Positions 1-12,390 of a DNA stretch of 52,736 nt are shown in pieces. Source of the DNA: Amanita rubescens (taxonomy: Eukaryota > Basidiomycota > Agaricomycetes > Agaricales > Amanitaceae); assembly GCA_015039365.1 (NCBI GenBank), contig WION01000366.1:1-52736 (forward strand). Direction: 5' to 3'. Each line of letters opens with the position of its first letter. Position 1 is the stretch's first letter. The notes below the pieces were generated by a model that was given only the letters and a program-made list of their open reading frames with translations, was not told the DNA's origin and searched no databases. Made by a program: the position numbers and the translations under genes.

Positions 1-1855
1 TGCTGTACTCATCGACCTCTGGGATATATTAGACATAAAGAAAGGACATAGTATGGTGCGTTGGAATGACATAGGTCGGCTTGTTCTGACATGAGAACTT
101 AGGATTACTTCTGGAGGCACTTTATGGCTCGTGCCACGGGCTTGATTCTCGTTCCCTTTGTTCTATATCTCTCCTTCTTTTACGTCCACTTCTCTATCTT
201 GACAACCTCCGGCCCTGGCGATACATTTATGAGTCCAGCGTTCCAAGAAACCTTGGCCGGTAATGAATTGCTTCTGAAGAGTCACGGTAAATAACTCTCC
301 GTACTCGTGCCGAAGGATTGCTGACGCGAAGATCAGAGATTCACTACTATGATACCGTGGCCCTGAAGCACAAGGATTCCAAGGTTTTCCTTCATTCCCA
401 CCTCGAAAAGTATCCACTCAAATATGACGATGGACGAATCAGCAGTCAAGGTCGGCGGAATCTCCAGTGACTTTTTGGCTTACTCACTTGGATCAATAGG
501 CCAGCAAGTTACAGGTTATGCACACAACGATACGAATAATTTTTGGCAAATTATTCCGACTAAATCGCTCCCCGAGACTGGCCGTGGAAGGATTGTGAGA
601 CACAAGGACGTCATTCGCCTCCTCCATGTCAACACCAACACCCACTTGCTTACGCATGATGTTGCCTCGCCACTCATGCCTACAAACCAAGAATTCACCA
701 CCTGGCCCAGAGATGACGATTCTAGACACAACGATACCCTGTTCACGCTCGTGCTAAACGAAGGGGACGAAGGTCAAGTATGGAAGAGCAAGTCGGGTCA
801 CTTCAAACTAGTTCATGTCCCGACCAAAGTGTCAATGTGGACTCACTCCGGACAGCTGCCCGACTGGGCATTCAAACAGCAAGAGATTAACGGGAACAAG
901 AATCCGACGGAGAGGACAGCCACTTGGTTCGTGGACGATATCGTTGCTGATCAACGTAAGTCAGTTTGCCTACATCGATCGTTACATTCTCTGACTCTGA
1001 ATATAGATGGCGAGACGGACCTTGGTGGCCGTACTGAGAAACAGCAAGCGAAGGAGCCAAAGTCAATGAATTTCTTCAGGAAGTTTGCAGAGCTGCAGCT
1101 CTTGATGTTGCAACACAATGCAGGATTAACTGCATCTCATCCCTATGCCAGCGGACCAATTAACTGGCCATTTGTACTGAGTGGTATCAGCTTCTGGACG
1201 GAGGCTGATCCCCAAAAGCAGATCTACCTGGCTGGTAACGTTATTGGCTGGTGGACTTGTACCATTGGCTTGTCGATATTCGTTGGTGTCCTCGGGGCAG
1301 ATCTGATTGCACGACGCCGTGCGATGGATCCTATTGCTGACCGTACGTTTGTGTTCCGTGCTATTAGTATGACGATGATAACATTTTCTGCAGCTGTGCG
1401 AAATCGTCTCTGGAACAACGCAGGCTTCTTCTTCCTTGTGTGGGGTGTGCATTATGCCCCGTTCTTCCTGATGAACCGTCAACTGTTTATTCACCACTAT
1501 CTGCCATCACACCTTGCTTCAGCCCTGGTCGTCGGCGCCGTGCTCAATTTCATTTTGAGCGAAACAATTAACTATCCAATCTCCATCGCCGACAATAATA
1601 CACGAAGAAGGCCTTCGCAATGCTCCGACATTGGCCTCAAGGGGCCAATTATCGTTTTTATATACAGTCTCGTTCTGCTTTCGATGTTTAGTTTCTTGTC
1701 CCCGCTAACGTATGGAACGCCTGGGTGAGTGTCCAAACCTGATAACTGATGCGCCGAGTCTGATGAAATGTTTAAGTTTGACTGGAGAGGAGGTGAATGC
1801 CAGGCGATTGTTGTCGACCTGGACGCTACACTTTGCAGCGAAGAGCACACCTTGA
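1..1855 (+). CDS. PMT4: Protein O-mannosyltransferase, Pmt4 type (5' partial)
   Basis: Dolichyl-phosphate-mannose:protein mannosyltransferase of the ER membrane. The start lies outside the window. Readable exons are 2-55, 103-286, 337-450, 500-955, 1007-1724 and 1777-1855, with introns of 47-52 nt. The first exons encode a Pmt4-like membrane stretch followed by the luminal motif HFSILTTSGPGDTFMSPAFQ. Next come MIR-repeat sequence (KVFLHSH, GQQVTGYAHNDTNNFWQI, HLLTHDVASPLMPTN) and a C-terminal multi-pass membrane domain (INWPF, then repeated hydrophobic helices). The protein ends ...LSTWTLHFAAKSTP. An ATG at 424 is not the start: it is out of frame with exon 337-450 and is followed by a retained intron (451-499). 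Assignment to the Pmt4 rather than the Pmt1/2 subfamily rests on the recalled motif wording. The frame is clean throughout. Confidence 0.88.
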
Positions 1856-1961
1856 TGTAATGATGTTGTAGGGTAGCGTAGTTGAATGATATGATATGCA
1901 CAGCCACTACAGGCTCTAGTACGGCACGCGTGACCGGCCTAGTAGCTCTTCCTGCTCAAGC

Positions 1962-4575
1962 ATGTTCAATGCTCCTCGTCCCGGCCAGCGATACACAACA
2001 AATTATACGAATGGCCTCGGAGGCAGCTTTGTGAGCGAAAACCCACTCGCCAGCTCCGTGTACGACGACGGCCTCGACCCATGGAGCGCGCAGCCGAGTC
2101 CGGCGCCGACTCCCATTCCACCCGCTTCGCCGCCAACTTCTACTTTTAGTTCCATGATAGGTGCGCTCTGTTGACTCGCTGCCGTGCTCAATTGCTCCAT
2201 TCCTCATCTTAATCAGGCGATGCCACCATACCACTGTCATACAACAGGGCATTCCTTGCCGTCGATCCGACCAACTCGGGTGAAATATCCGTCAATGCGC
2301 TATCTCGCGTTCTCGCCACGTCATCCCTACCGGCCGCTAGCATTGACAAAGTGAGCTCAAATCTCTGGTTGTTGCATAACCTGGCGTTTATCTCGAAGCG
2401 TTCTCGCTGACCGCTAATACGTCCTATATAGATTGTCAACTTGGTTAGTTCGCGTTCGAAAGTATCGAGGGTAGAATTCTTTGTTGCGCTAGCTCTAGTA
2501 GCGCTGGCACAAACAGGCAAAGGTTTATGTTTTCCTAACATCTCTCTCTGGACTGTTTGGCTAATACGCTCTCCAGACGTTAGCATTGAGCAAGTCGCAG
2601 CGCTAGCTGCGCAGAATGCTCTCCCAGAACCCATCGTTGATATTAACAAGCTACCCCCATCAGTATCTACGTTCTCTACACCTGTCAGAATGCCTACGTA
2701 TTCAGAAGATCCGTGGAGCGCCACGAATCCAAGATATCCATCCGCGTTGGGAAACACTTCTGCCGCTTATGAACCGGTTGCGCGACAGCCCATTGGTTTG
2801 AACGGCGTTCCATCAAGTCTATCTGGCTCTGGACTGCCAAAAGATTGGTGGAAGAAGCAGGAGACCGTTAAAGTTAACTTCTTGGGTCATCAAGGATTCA
2901 TTTTGAACCGATACATGGTGTACGAGATTTCAACAGACGTGCGTTGCTTGTTTCTTACACGTCTGATGTGCGACTTGACGATCCCTGTATATAGAGAGGT
3001 CCATCTGTGACAAGGCGATACTCCGAGTTCGCTTTCCTCTGGGAGTGCTTACTTCGGCGGTATCCTTTCCGTCTTTTCCCCGCATTGCCCCCTAAGAGAA
3101 TAGGACGTAAGTTAATCCTTACTTTTTTTTTTTTTTTTTGGTTTAATTGGTTTTCACCATCTAGCCGATGAACATTTTTTGGAGCAAAGAAGGTATGCTT
3201 CCAGGGTCAGTGGTATCGCAGTGCTCAGCGTCACTTCAGGCGAGGTTTGGCTCGCGCGCTGAACTTTGTCGTGTGAGACTTGGCCTCCACTTGATTAAGC
3301 TGTAACTGACAAATTTGATTCCAGGAATCACCCAGTTATCAAGGACGATGGTCTACTGGCCGTGTTCTTGACTGAGACTTCCTTTGAGATATGGAGGAAA
3401 AACAATGTCGTATCACTAGAAGAAGAGTCTGCCTCCAAGAGAGTGGACAAGATCGAAGAAATGACTATCCCAAGCGATCTCGAAGATAAAATTGCGTAAG
3501 CTGAACATCTGCAGTTGAAGCACTAATAAACCCCTTTATTCAGTTTTATCCGAGGAAAACTCAACCCCCTGATAGAGCAATGGCAGAGGATATGTATCCT
3601 TGCTGAGCGCATTATCAGACGCCGTGAATCAGCAGCGGTACGGATGCCTTCTGTTTCGCGCCGAACAGTTTTTCCAACTCATTTCGCATTGCCTCCCTTG
3701 TCTCCCCATTCCGAAATGTCGATTGCCGAATCCGTGTCCTCCGATGAATCAATGATTGGATCTGTGGTTGGGTCAATAATGGGGACTTACGATATGCCAC
3801 GCACGTTTCCATCGGAGCAACAGGGCGATTTTGCAAGGCTTACAAACACGTTGCGAGCCGTTGTTGAAGTCAACGAGAGATGCTGGCGTAGCGAAGAGTG
3901 TGAGTTGACGAATGGAGTAAATGGGGGGCTCGAGCAACTTGCGCTTCACACTCAAAGGGCTTCAGAGATATCAGAGGGTAGGGTAAGTTATTCGTTCTAT
4001 GTATTGTGATGTCCTGTACGCATATTTCGCGTAGATCCAGGTTCTGCTCAACACAACCCTCGAGGCATTGAAGGTAATCGAAACTCCGTCGTTATGCTGA
4101 ATTACTTGCTAATAGCTCCTTAGAGCCAACGAGATCTATATCTCGCGACAAGAGATTTATTCATGCGACACGATCGTTTTTCCATAGATCACGTCGACAG
4201 GCTAAAAAAGCGAGTGGAGTCGAACTCGGTCAAGTTGGACGGTACTCGTGCTGCACAGAAAGAAGGGTGGCAAGAAGAAGTAGGACCGTCTGGCTAGCTT
4301 GATTGAGAAGGACCAGGGAACTATCGCTGCACAACTCAGCCGGCGACTGTTTATTCGTGCCTGGTAAGCTTCTCTCTCACGAACATGCAACTAGTTCGGA
4401 ACTGATATGATATAGTATGTGGCAAGAATTGCGTGTCGTCCTGCACAATCGCGAGAACACGTTGCTCTCGCAAGCTTTACAAACCTTTGCACGCGAGGAG
4501 CACATGCATACGGAGAACGTCCTTCACAATTGGGCCTCGCTATGTGAAGCCGTCGAAAGTATGCCCTACGAGTAA
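1962..4575 (+). CDS. MVP1: Sorting nexin Mvp1-like (PX domain, BAR-like C-terminus)
   Basis: Predicted endosomal sorting nexin of the Mvp1/SNX8 family, involved in retrograde vacuole/endosome-to-Golgi traffic. The start MFNAPRPGQRY is followed by an EH-like helical segment (ASIDKIVNLVSSRSKVSRVEFFVALALVAL) and a Ser/Pro-rich linker. The PX domain spans about 2860-3190 (VNFLGHQGFILNRYMVYEIS, then RGPSVTRRYSEFAFLWECL, FPALPPKRIGPDEHFLEQRR). A long helical BAR-like region runs to ...HNWASLCEAVESMPYE. There are about ten short introns; the one after RIG carries a T-run (3123-3139). One base at about 4283 breaks the frame: the expected GWQEEVDRLASLIEKDQ is recovered only if one G of the GG is ignored. 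The gene is otherwise intact, so this may be an assembly error. It converges with the next gene, 135 bp apart. Confidence 0.82.
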
Positions 4576-4710
4576 TTCATCTTATCTATCATTGTACGTC
4601 TGATATATCACGCATTATCATGTCTTGGTTATGGCTTCTTGTTATCTTAAATCGTCATCGCAATTTATTACTTACTGGATACCGTGCATGATCAGTCCGA
4701 CGGGTATACA

Positions 4711-5860
4711 TCAGGATTCCGTGGTATCTTTCTCAAGGCCTAATCGAAGTCGCTCTGCCTTCTCTCGTTCTAGCCTGCTAATTTTATCCTCTGCTTCTGT
4801 TAACGTGTCGTCCCAAGCGACAAATAGCTCTGAGAGCGCATCAACCTGTGTCGTGTTTCGATTCATCAATGTCGCTATCCCTTTTCTCCAGCGACGCGAC
4901 AAGTTCAAGGTCCTCTTTATGAGCTTTTATCAGATTTTCCAAGTCCTGGTTTTAGTTTTTCATAATCTATCGAGGACCAATGATGAGAATGTAAACCAAG
5001 AAAGAAAATACATACCTGCAAGCTTTCCAGCACCAGTAACGCCCTTTCTTTCCAAGCAACTCGACTTCACGCATGTCACGGTCCGCAGCGCGTATATCTG
5101 GTTCCATTTCCTGTAAGAGCGCCTCAAATTCTTCAGGAGACATGTTTGCATATTCAGGTGCCGCTCCCTGGAGCGGTCCCTGCCGTGAATCAGCGAGAAT
5201 ACCTGACAATGCGGACGTGGGCGTTAGGAGATGCGTATGCGGGTCATCTGCACGTCGTTGGTAATTGAGCAATTAAGCAGAGGGAAGACTCACACTGAGC
5301 CATGAACCGCTTCAGCCCTTCATTCGCTTCGACGATAGCATCGAGGACGGTTCTGCACATCATCTGCAAGGCGGACCAAGGTCTCGCCGTGTTTCAATAG
5401 AGCAGCTTTCTCATCTGCACTCCGTTTACTCTTCCTTAGTGGTGCGTTGCCCAGTTTACGATGTGATGCGGCGCGGGCGGGGTTATTTTCTGGTAGGCCA
5501 AGTACGAGGGCCTCGAAGCCACCGCAGGCGCAGCTCCAATGCCAGCATGGGGTTTATCGTCGGTGTCTTTTGCGGGTTTACGTCGGTCTTGGAAGGCGCC
5601 GCGGCCTCGGCCGTTGTTTCAACGTCATCTTCCACTACAGAGTCCGAGTCGTTATCATTATTTTTGCCGTAATTTTGAATAGGCGGCGGGGAAGGTATTC
5701 CCGTGTATCTAGAACTTGCTGGTGGTGAGTTCGGAGGGCGTCGATGTCGAGAAGACGCGGTGACGTTGTACGTCGCCGAGGAAAACACTGCCAATACTCG
5801 CCATACCTGTGAGATCAAGCTCAAGTTCAAGTTGGTTCCGCCACCTCGACATGAATACAT
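4711..5860 (-). CDS. Coiled-coil protein resembling dynactin p24 (DCTN3), frame-interrupted
   Basis: The conceptual protein has a Pro/Ser-rich N-terminus and an acidic linker. A leucine-rich helix follows (MLALELRLRWL, then EALVLGLPE), then a coiled coil (KLADDVQN, VLDAIVEANEGLKRFMAQYD) and MSPEEFEALLQEMEPDIRAADRDMREVELLGKKG. The C-terminal helix is VDALSELFVAWDDTLTEAEDKISRLERE. The order 'LE-x-L-RWLE' helix plus a final '(L)S-x-x-F-x-x-WDD' helix resembles dynactin subunit p24, which would place it in the dynein-activating complex. That name is an inference from recalled family features. At least five single-base insertions interrupt the frame, at about 5515, 5349, 5043, 4945 and 4880. Two GT...AG introns are visible, one following FMAQ and one following GKLA. 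Whether this is a pseudogene or a poorly assembled gene cannot be decided from the sequence. The start codon is uncertain. Confidence 0.5.
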
Positions 5861-5939
5861 CTACTTTCACTACATTACCCTACCATATTCAACAAGTACA
5901 ATATTTGTGCAATAGATAAATAAATAGCATATGAGTAAC

Positions 5940-8900
5940 TTAGGAGGCGTTCCGCATCCCCATTTCCAACTCCACAGGTATCCGACTGTAACCGTCTGGT
6001 CTTGAGGTTATCAGTCCACGGACGCTCTGCAACGCTGCAGTCGCTTCGTCCATAAAGATACCTGTCCAACCCGCGCTCGACCCAGAGACGACCACGTCTC
6101 TCTCACCTGGAATCATACAATCATCTGGCTTGCGCCACCATTTAAGCGTTAGCGAGCTAGTCACCACGCTCACGCTGGAAAATGCCATAGCCGCACCGGC
6201 AAACATGGGGTGCATATACAGCCCAAAGGGTAAAAAGATGCCCATAGCGAGTGGGATCCCAATGATGTTATAGACGCATGCCCAGATCAGGTTACGTTTG
6301 ATTACAGAGAAAATCTTGCGAGAGAGATGCATTGCGGCAACAACGTCCAGGAGGTCGGATCGCATGAGGACGATATCGGCGGCTTCGATGGCAACAGAGG
6401 TCCCAGAAGATAAGGCAATACCGACAGTTGCAGCAACGAGAGCAGGCGAGTCGTTGATGCCATCACCAACCTGGCGAACACATCAGCTTTCCAATCAGAC
6501 TGATTTTTGCGGGTGACACGTACCATTGCAATGCCTATTCTGTCCCTCTCTATCATCTCTGCTATCATTGCCGCCTTGCCCTTGGGTGACATGTTCGCCC
6601 ATACACCCTCGGGTCTGATCCCAACTTGTTTTGCAACTGCAATGGCTGTTTCCTTGCTGTCTCCCGTCATCATGTTGACTTCTATGCCCATTGCCTCAAG
6701 CGCTCTGACAGCGTGCTTGCTTGACGGCTTCGGGGCATCGGATAATGAGATGGCTAGGAAAGGTAGGGTCTGGCCACTTTCAACCGTCGCGGCATAGATA
6801 ACCGTCCGTCCAAGATTTGCCTCCTGCTTCTCATATGCAAGCAGATACGGAGAAATCGAGGCAGGAGATTCTCCTGACCGCAGCACGAATTCCGCGTTCC
6901 CGATAATAACGGTATGTTTGCGACTAGCGCACGTCACCACTGCTTGTACGCCTCGTCCGGTGATGCTTTCAAAGGAGTCTATGTTTGTCTCTGATGCCAA
7001 TTCTGCGGCGTCCGCCAAAGCTTCCTTGGCATAGAGAGAAACTGCCTTAGCTAAAGGATGCTCTGATCTGCTCTCCACTGCGCCTATCATGGATAAGAAA
7101 ATATGTCTGTTGGTCGTCCCGTCTGCACATAAACCGTTCAGCCCCGCATCACCACCATAAAGTTCATCCGATTTAGCGATATCGTCCGGAGCTGGTGCCC
7201 AATGTACACCGGCGACACTCATCTTGCCTACGGTTACCGTGCCTGTCTTGTCCACGACGACTCGACGTATACCCTTGCTGGCCTCAAGCGCACGTCCGCC
7301 TTTGATTAGTATCCCATTCTTGGCCCCCATGCCAGTGCCCACCATAATCGCAGTAGGAGTGGCAAGCCCAAGCGCACACGGGCAAGCTACTACAATGACA
7401 CTGATGCAGATCTGTAGGCATATGGCCAGTTTACTGGCACCATGGCGATGAAACATTTGAGGAAGGTTGTTTTCATCTATCAGGTGTGACAATGCCATCC
7501 AAGCCATAAAGGTAATCGTGGCGAGCGAGATAACCGTAGGGACGAAGTAACCCGCCACACGGTCAGCAAATGCTTGAATAGGTGCTTTGGATGTTTGCGC
7601 TTCTTCGACTAGTTTAACAATCTGTGCCAAAGCCGTATCTTTTCCGGCCCTGGTGACGACCATGTCAAATGTACCAAGGCCATTGACAGTACCCCCGATG
7701 ACCTGGTCCCCGACCTGTTTGAGGACAGGAAGAGCTTCACCAGTAACGGCGCTCTCGTCAACGCTAGATGAACCGCGAACAAGGGTCCCATCGGCAGGTA
7801 TTTTCTCGCCCGGAACAAGCTTGACGGTATCCCCAACTTGAACGAGTTCCGTCGGGATGCGCTTTTCTTGCGCACATGCGGGTGCATCCGTGTAAATCGT
7901 CGCCATCGAAGGTGCCAAGGCCATTAAATCGGTGAGAGCCGCACTCGTCTTGCCCTTAGCTTTGTTCTCCAAGTATCGACCTAGGGAGACGAACATGAGG
8001 AGCATTGTACTCGTCTCAAAGAACAGAAAAGGTCGGAAGCCAGGTTCTGTGTTGAACATGGCGAAGAACAAGGAGATGGCAGAATAGAAATACGCAGCGG
8101 TGGTCCCAAGCATTACAAGTACGTCCATCGTCGCGGAACCATGTTTGAGAGACTTGTATGCAGCTCGATAGAACTTTTCACCAATCCAGAATTGGGCCGG
8201 TGTTGTGATAATCCATGCAAGTAAGTCACCCAGGTAAATCCCATTGAACAAGCAAAACGACAGAAGCGATTTGCACATGGGTAACTTCGGACCGACCATG
8301 TTGATGAAGAAAACTGGAACAGCAAAAACCAGACTCCACAGGAAACGCCGGCGCCACTCTAGGACTTCCTTCGCGCGGGTGAGGGACTGTATTTGAGTAG
8401 CGTCTACTTGATCTGATAGCATAGCATCGAAACCCATCTCTTCTATCCGTTCCACCATTTCACGAGGGCCAATCAAACTCGGGTCGAATTGAACTGTGCA
8501 TGTTTCCGTGGCGAGGGAGACGGCTACACTAGTGATTCCGGGTGTTTCGGAGAGGCCTGATTCAACTGTGGAGGTACATGACGAGCATGTCATGCCATAT
8601 ATCCTTAGGGTTACAGTATCTGCGCGGGTCGATGGAATTAGGGATGCATCGAAACCAATGTCGGATATTTCCTGTCACTTGTGGGATCACACCGTAATAC
8701 AATTGAAATATGTGGTACCTACGTTCATGAGTTTTTCAGGCGTCCAAGCGCTGGGATCATACTCAATGACCCCTCGCTCAGCCAGGAGCGCAACCTTGAC
8801 GGAATGGATACCCGGCTGATCTCTAAGCATGCTTTCGATAGCCTAGAGGGCTGGAATTATGACCAATGACAATAACAGGACAAAAACATGCAAACCTCTA

Positions 8901-9048
8901 CGCACGAACCACAAGTCATACCGTCAATTTTAAGCTCACATTTCTGCGACAAATCGAGGTCCTCGGGTTCGTTCAACTTCTCGGTTTCTTCCATTAGCTT
9001 TACAGAAGAAGATCCGCCTGTCCAGAGGGATTCAAGGAGGGAAGACAT
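5940..9048 (-). CDS. CCC2: Copper-transporting P1B-type ATPase (Ccc2/ATP7 family)
   Basis: Pumps Cu(I) into the Golgi lumen for loading multicopper oxidases. Exons (high to low) are 9048-8896, 8842-8723, 8671-6524 and 6470-5940, giving 983 aa with no frame problem. There are two N-terminal HMA metal-binding domains with CxxC (GMTCGSC near residue 45 and GMTCSSC near residue 102). The catalytic order is complete: the dephosphorylation motif ([15 protein letters not shown]), the membrane CPC copper site ([15 protein letters not shown]), the phosphorylated Asp in DKTGTVTVG, the SEHPLAK nucleotide-binding His-Pro, [10 protein letters not shown] and [10 protein letters not shown]. Two transmembrane segments close the protein. 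The start ATG is supported by the in-frame first HMA domain and by the 99-bp divergent spacing to COQ3. Confidence 0.95.
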
Positions 9049-9147
9049 GGGTCAAGTAATCAAGAGAAAGCGGTGCCTGCGCCTGCCAGTCCGGGGCAAT
9101 CTAACCTGTCGTGATGACAAATCACGCTGATCGTTGCTGCCGCGCCC
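9049..9147. promoter_or_regulatory. Bidirectional promoter between CCC2 and COQ3
   Basis: Only 99 bp separate the two divergent start codons, so both genes must draw promoter and 5' leader elements from this segment or from within each other's first exons. I see no TATA box in it. The inference of shared regulation rests on spacing alone. Confidence 0.5.
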
Positions 9148-10146
9148 ATGCTCGTCTCACGTATTCTCCGCGCCAGCCTCGGCGCTGCTCACAAATCCAC
9201 CGTCAACGAAGCTGAAATCGCTCATTTCTCAAAACTTTCTTCCAAATGGTGGGACGAACATGGTGAATTCGCGCTTCTCCATAGAATGAACCCAGTCAGA
9301 CTGGAGTTTGTGCGCCAAAAGCTACTGGAATCGGCGTACGACGACGGAACGATTCCTGAAGACGCGCCAAACACGCATAATCCGCTTAGGGGATTGAAAG
9401 TACTTGACGTCGGTTGCGGAGGGGGGCTCTTATCTGAGGTAGATAATTGTCTTTAAGCCGAACAACGAGTAACAGCCGAGTTGCAGAGCCTAGCTCGCTT
9501 GGGCGCCCAGACACTCGGCATAGACGCGTCACAATCTAACATTGCCATTGCTCAGACCCACGCGTCTGCCGATCCAAAGCTGGCCTCTACGTTGTCTTAC
9601 CTGCATGCACCTGCCGAATCCATCCTGTCGGAACCAAAACGGTATGATGTTGTCTGTTCGATGGAAGTAATTGAACATGTCGACAATCCCATTTCATTCC
9701 TCGAAACATGCGCTGAGCTGGTGAAAGTAGGTACTGTCTACTATCTTTCTCCGCTAGTATTTAAATGCGTTGCACAGCCGGGTGGCCATCTCTTCCTCTC
9801 CACGGTCTCGCGGACTCCGTTATCCTATTTTCTCACTATTCTTCTCGCGGAACACGTCCTTCGCATGGTTACCCCTGGAACACACACTTACTCCAAATAT
9901 ATCAAACCAACTGAACTTATTGACTTTTTTAAACAATACCGTTCGCCTCTCAATTCCGGAAGCGAAGAGCTATCTCGGCCATGGATTAATCCTCGTTTTC
10001 CGTATCCCACACGAACTGAAGCTGAAGTACGAGGTATTATATACAACCCTATTCAAGCTCGGTGGATCCTTGCTCCTCGAGACGCATATTATGCTTCAGA
10101 ATGCAACTATTTGTTCTGGGTTCGGAAGCCAAGTTCCTCACAGTAG
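9148..10146 (+). CDS. COQ3: Ubiquinone biosynthesis O-methyltransferase Coq3
   Basis: Mitochondrial SAM-dependent methyltransferase carrying out the O-methylation steps of coenzyme Q synthesis. Exons are 9148-9438, 9487-9726 and 9778-10146, giving 299 aa. The N-terminus (MLVSRILRASLGAAHKS) is Arg/Ser-rich and fits a mitochondrial presequence. Then come FSKLSSKWWDEHGEFALLHRMNPVRLEFVR, SAM-binding motif I (LKVLDVGCGGGLLSE), GIDASQSNIAIA, VVCSMEVIEHVDNP, PGGHLFLSTVSRT and a family-typical C-terminus (PTRTEAEVRG, ECNYLFWVRKP). The second intron is a multiple of three and is open in frame, so an unspliced reading would add 17 residues before PGGHL. It converges with PAN6, 98 bp away. Confidence 0.93.
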
Positions 10147-10244
10147 AGGCATTCCCGGCCGAGGCACCGTATCTTTCGATCAGATTCGTGCCAGTACCGT
10201 ACTATGTGAGATGTATAGAAAATGGAATAAGATATAGGTGGTGG

Positions 10245-11401
10245 TTAACGTTTAACCCCGATCAGGATATTATCTATTAACCGTGTTTTACCAACCCATA
10301 AGGCACCACTAATAATGATATCGTCTTCCTCAGACTTGGTTCTTGAATCTTCAAGCTTCTCGAACGTTTCGGCGTCGTTCATCTCCATGTAATCCAACTT
10401 CATACCAACGCGTTCCAGACCCTCGTTCGCCGCCCGGACACGCGACTGGATTAGTTGAATCGCTTCTTCAATGCTTTCGCTCGTTGTCCGTCCCTGATTC
10501 CAAGCTCGCTCAACAAGTAATAGTGCTTCGTATAGAGTTGGCGCAAAGCGGCGTTCAGCGGTAGATAGATACATATTGCGCGAGGACAGCGCAAGACCAT
10601 CGGTAGGGTCACGGGTCGTTGGGATGATGTGCAAGTGGTCTGGCTCGGGATGGGCGAGAAGTAGATCTCGGCACAGCCGACGTAGAATAAGAGCTTGCTG
10701 GATATCCTTTTGCCCAAAATATGCGTTCGTCGGCTGTGGAGACGATTGGCTTAACATCTATGAAGGGCTTATCACAATTTTACGCACCTGTATGATGTTG
10801 AAAAGCTTTGTAACGACAGTTGCAACTCCACGGAAAAACGTCGGTCGTGACTTTCCTTCCATCTGGTGATCATAACCTTTGACTTGGACAAAGGTACCCT
10901 TTTGCAAGCCGACATCTTGAGTTATACCCGATGGGTACATTTCTCGTGCATTCGGAGCAAAGATGACTGAGACCGTGCTCGACTGAGGATGTCCTGGTCT
11001 GTCTACTGACTCGGCGCTAAGGAGTTCAGCATCTCTGGCCAATGTGCGAGGATACGTGGCAAGGTCTTCATGCGGCGCAAACTGCGCGGGATTGACAAAT
11101 ATAGAGACTACGGTATGATCATTCGCAGCCAGTGATCGCCTTACTGAAGGACTTTTGTCAATCAAATAGACATTAGAGAAATGTGGTACAACATACCGAG
11201 TGATAAATGACCTTCGTGCAAGGCACCCATAGTAGGGACGAAACCTACAGATTGACCGGCTCTAAACGCTGAACTTCGCCATTCTCGATACGATGCAACA
11301 GTCGTTATAATGGGTATCCTTGACTGCGGAAGCTGTTGGCTCGCTGAAGCGGACATGGCACGCCTCAGGAAGCCCAAAGGTGTTGCAAATTGTTGAACCA
11401 T
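10245..11401 (-). CDS. PAN6: Pantothenate synthetase (pantoate-beta-alanine ligase)
   Basis: Joins pantoate and beta-alanine with ATP to make pantothenate, the coenzyme A precursor. Exons (high to low) are 11401-11197, 11143-10788 and 10733-10245, giving 349 aa. Conserved blocks are [17 protein letters not shown] (HIGH-type nucleotide-binding motif), then [76 protein letters not shown] (substrate and Mg binding) and [13 protein letters not shown]. The splice junctions are fixed by these blocks. An insertion relative to bacterial PanC (about [12 protein letters not shown]) is fungal-style. A TATAAATAG-like box lies about 45 bp upstream. CAX4 is 60 bp upstream on the same strand. Confidence 0.93.
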
Positions 11402-11445
11402 TCAGATCATGATGACTGTGTAACGAGAACCAGATAAGATAAGCG

Positions 11446-11454
11446 CTATTTATA
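11446..11454 (-). promoter_or_regulatory. TATA-like box of PAN6
   Basis: Reads TATAAATAG on the minus strand, about 45 bp before the PAN6 ATG, inside the 60-bp gap to the upstream gene's stop codon. Functional use is inferred from position. Confidence 0.4.
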
Positions 11455-11461
11455 TTCATAT

Positions 11462-12390
11462 CTAATCAGTTCTACGCTTGTCGCTCAAAGTCCGCTGCTG
11501 ATCCCACCGTATTCGCCACCGGACCCACTCATCTTCATGACCTCCATCGGACCATAACGCCCACCCATCACGCAGTTGAAACCATGTCGATACGGGATTG
11601 GTCAGAAGGAATGCCTTAAACTGTCCAAGAAGAGAATGTGGTCGTCGAGTTGGAATGAGTTCAGCAAACGTATATACAAAGACGCCTGCTATGGCGCCGA
11701 TAGCCAGGCCCCAAACAATTTGGTATTCATTGTGGTATCCCAGGTGATATCTAGTGCAATGGTACGCGTCAAGCCCATAAAATGAATGTACAGAAGGAAT
11801 ACGTACCGCGAATACGCGACCGCACCAGCCCAAGAGTACAAGACCGAGTATACAATAAATCTCCACAAAACATCAAGAACAGTAGAGCCAGTGGAAGAAA
11901 ATCGATGCGTAAAATACATGTGGCACGCGAGGAACGTGGTGAAGTACCCCATATATTGACTATGTGATGAGGGGAAGCCAAATCCGTTTCCATGAGCTGC
12001 AGAATAAGTAACCGTATTTCGAACTGAAATGCCACACACCATCCGGTCTATCTTGTTTCACGACATGCTTCAACAGCATATTGAGACCCTCGTTTGCGAA
12101 TTGGCCTGCCCACATGGCTAGAATAACGTATTCGCGCGTCTGCACCGCTAGTGCCGCATATGATGCCTATAGACATGCGCAAAAATGTGTCAAAATACTC
12201 TGGAATAGAGAACTAACGATACCATGAGCAGAATGGGGCTTAACGTCACGAAAGCCAAAGCCAGCTCCAACCAGGATGATTCATCATCTAAGTGAGAAGT
12301 TAGAAACGTTATGGTTATGGAGAATAGGTATATGACGCACATAATACATGCGTTAGGTCCAACGCAACGGAAGGACCACGCTCGGCCATG
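11462..12390 (-). CDS. CAX4: Dolichyl-diphosphatase (PAP2 family, Cax4/Cwh8)
   Basis: ER-membrane phosphatase that recycles dolichyl diphosphate released by N-glycosylation. It starts MAERGPSVALDLTHV, and several introns split it. The three PAP2 catalytic motifs are visible: KHVVKQDRPD (K-x6-RP, near 12050), GFPSSHSQYMGYF (PSSH) and SRYHLGYHNEYQIVWG (SR-x5-H). The junctions DRPD/AHGNGFGF and YSR/YHLGYH are confirmed because the frame carries through only when introns of about 45-60 nt are removed. Hydrophobic helices flank the motifs. The C-terminal tail is polar and charged (RWRIRWDQQRTLSDKRRTD). Confidence 0.9.

Noticed and set aside
424..500. ATG at 424 as a gene start
   Set aside because: It is out of frame with the upstream PMT4 exon (337-450), and the following stretch is an intron (451-499).
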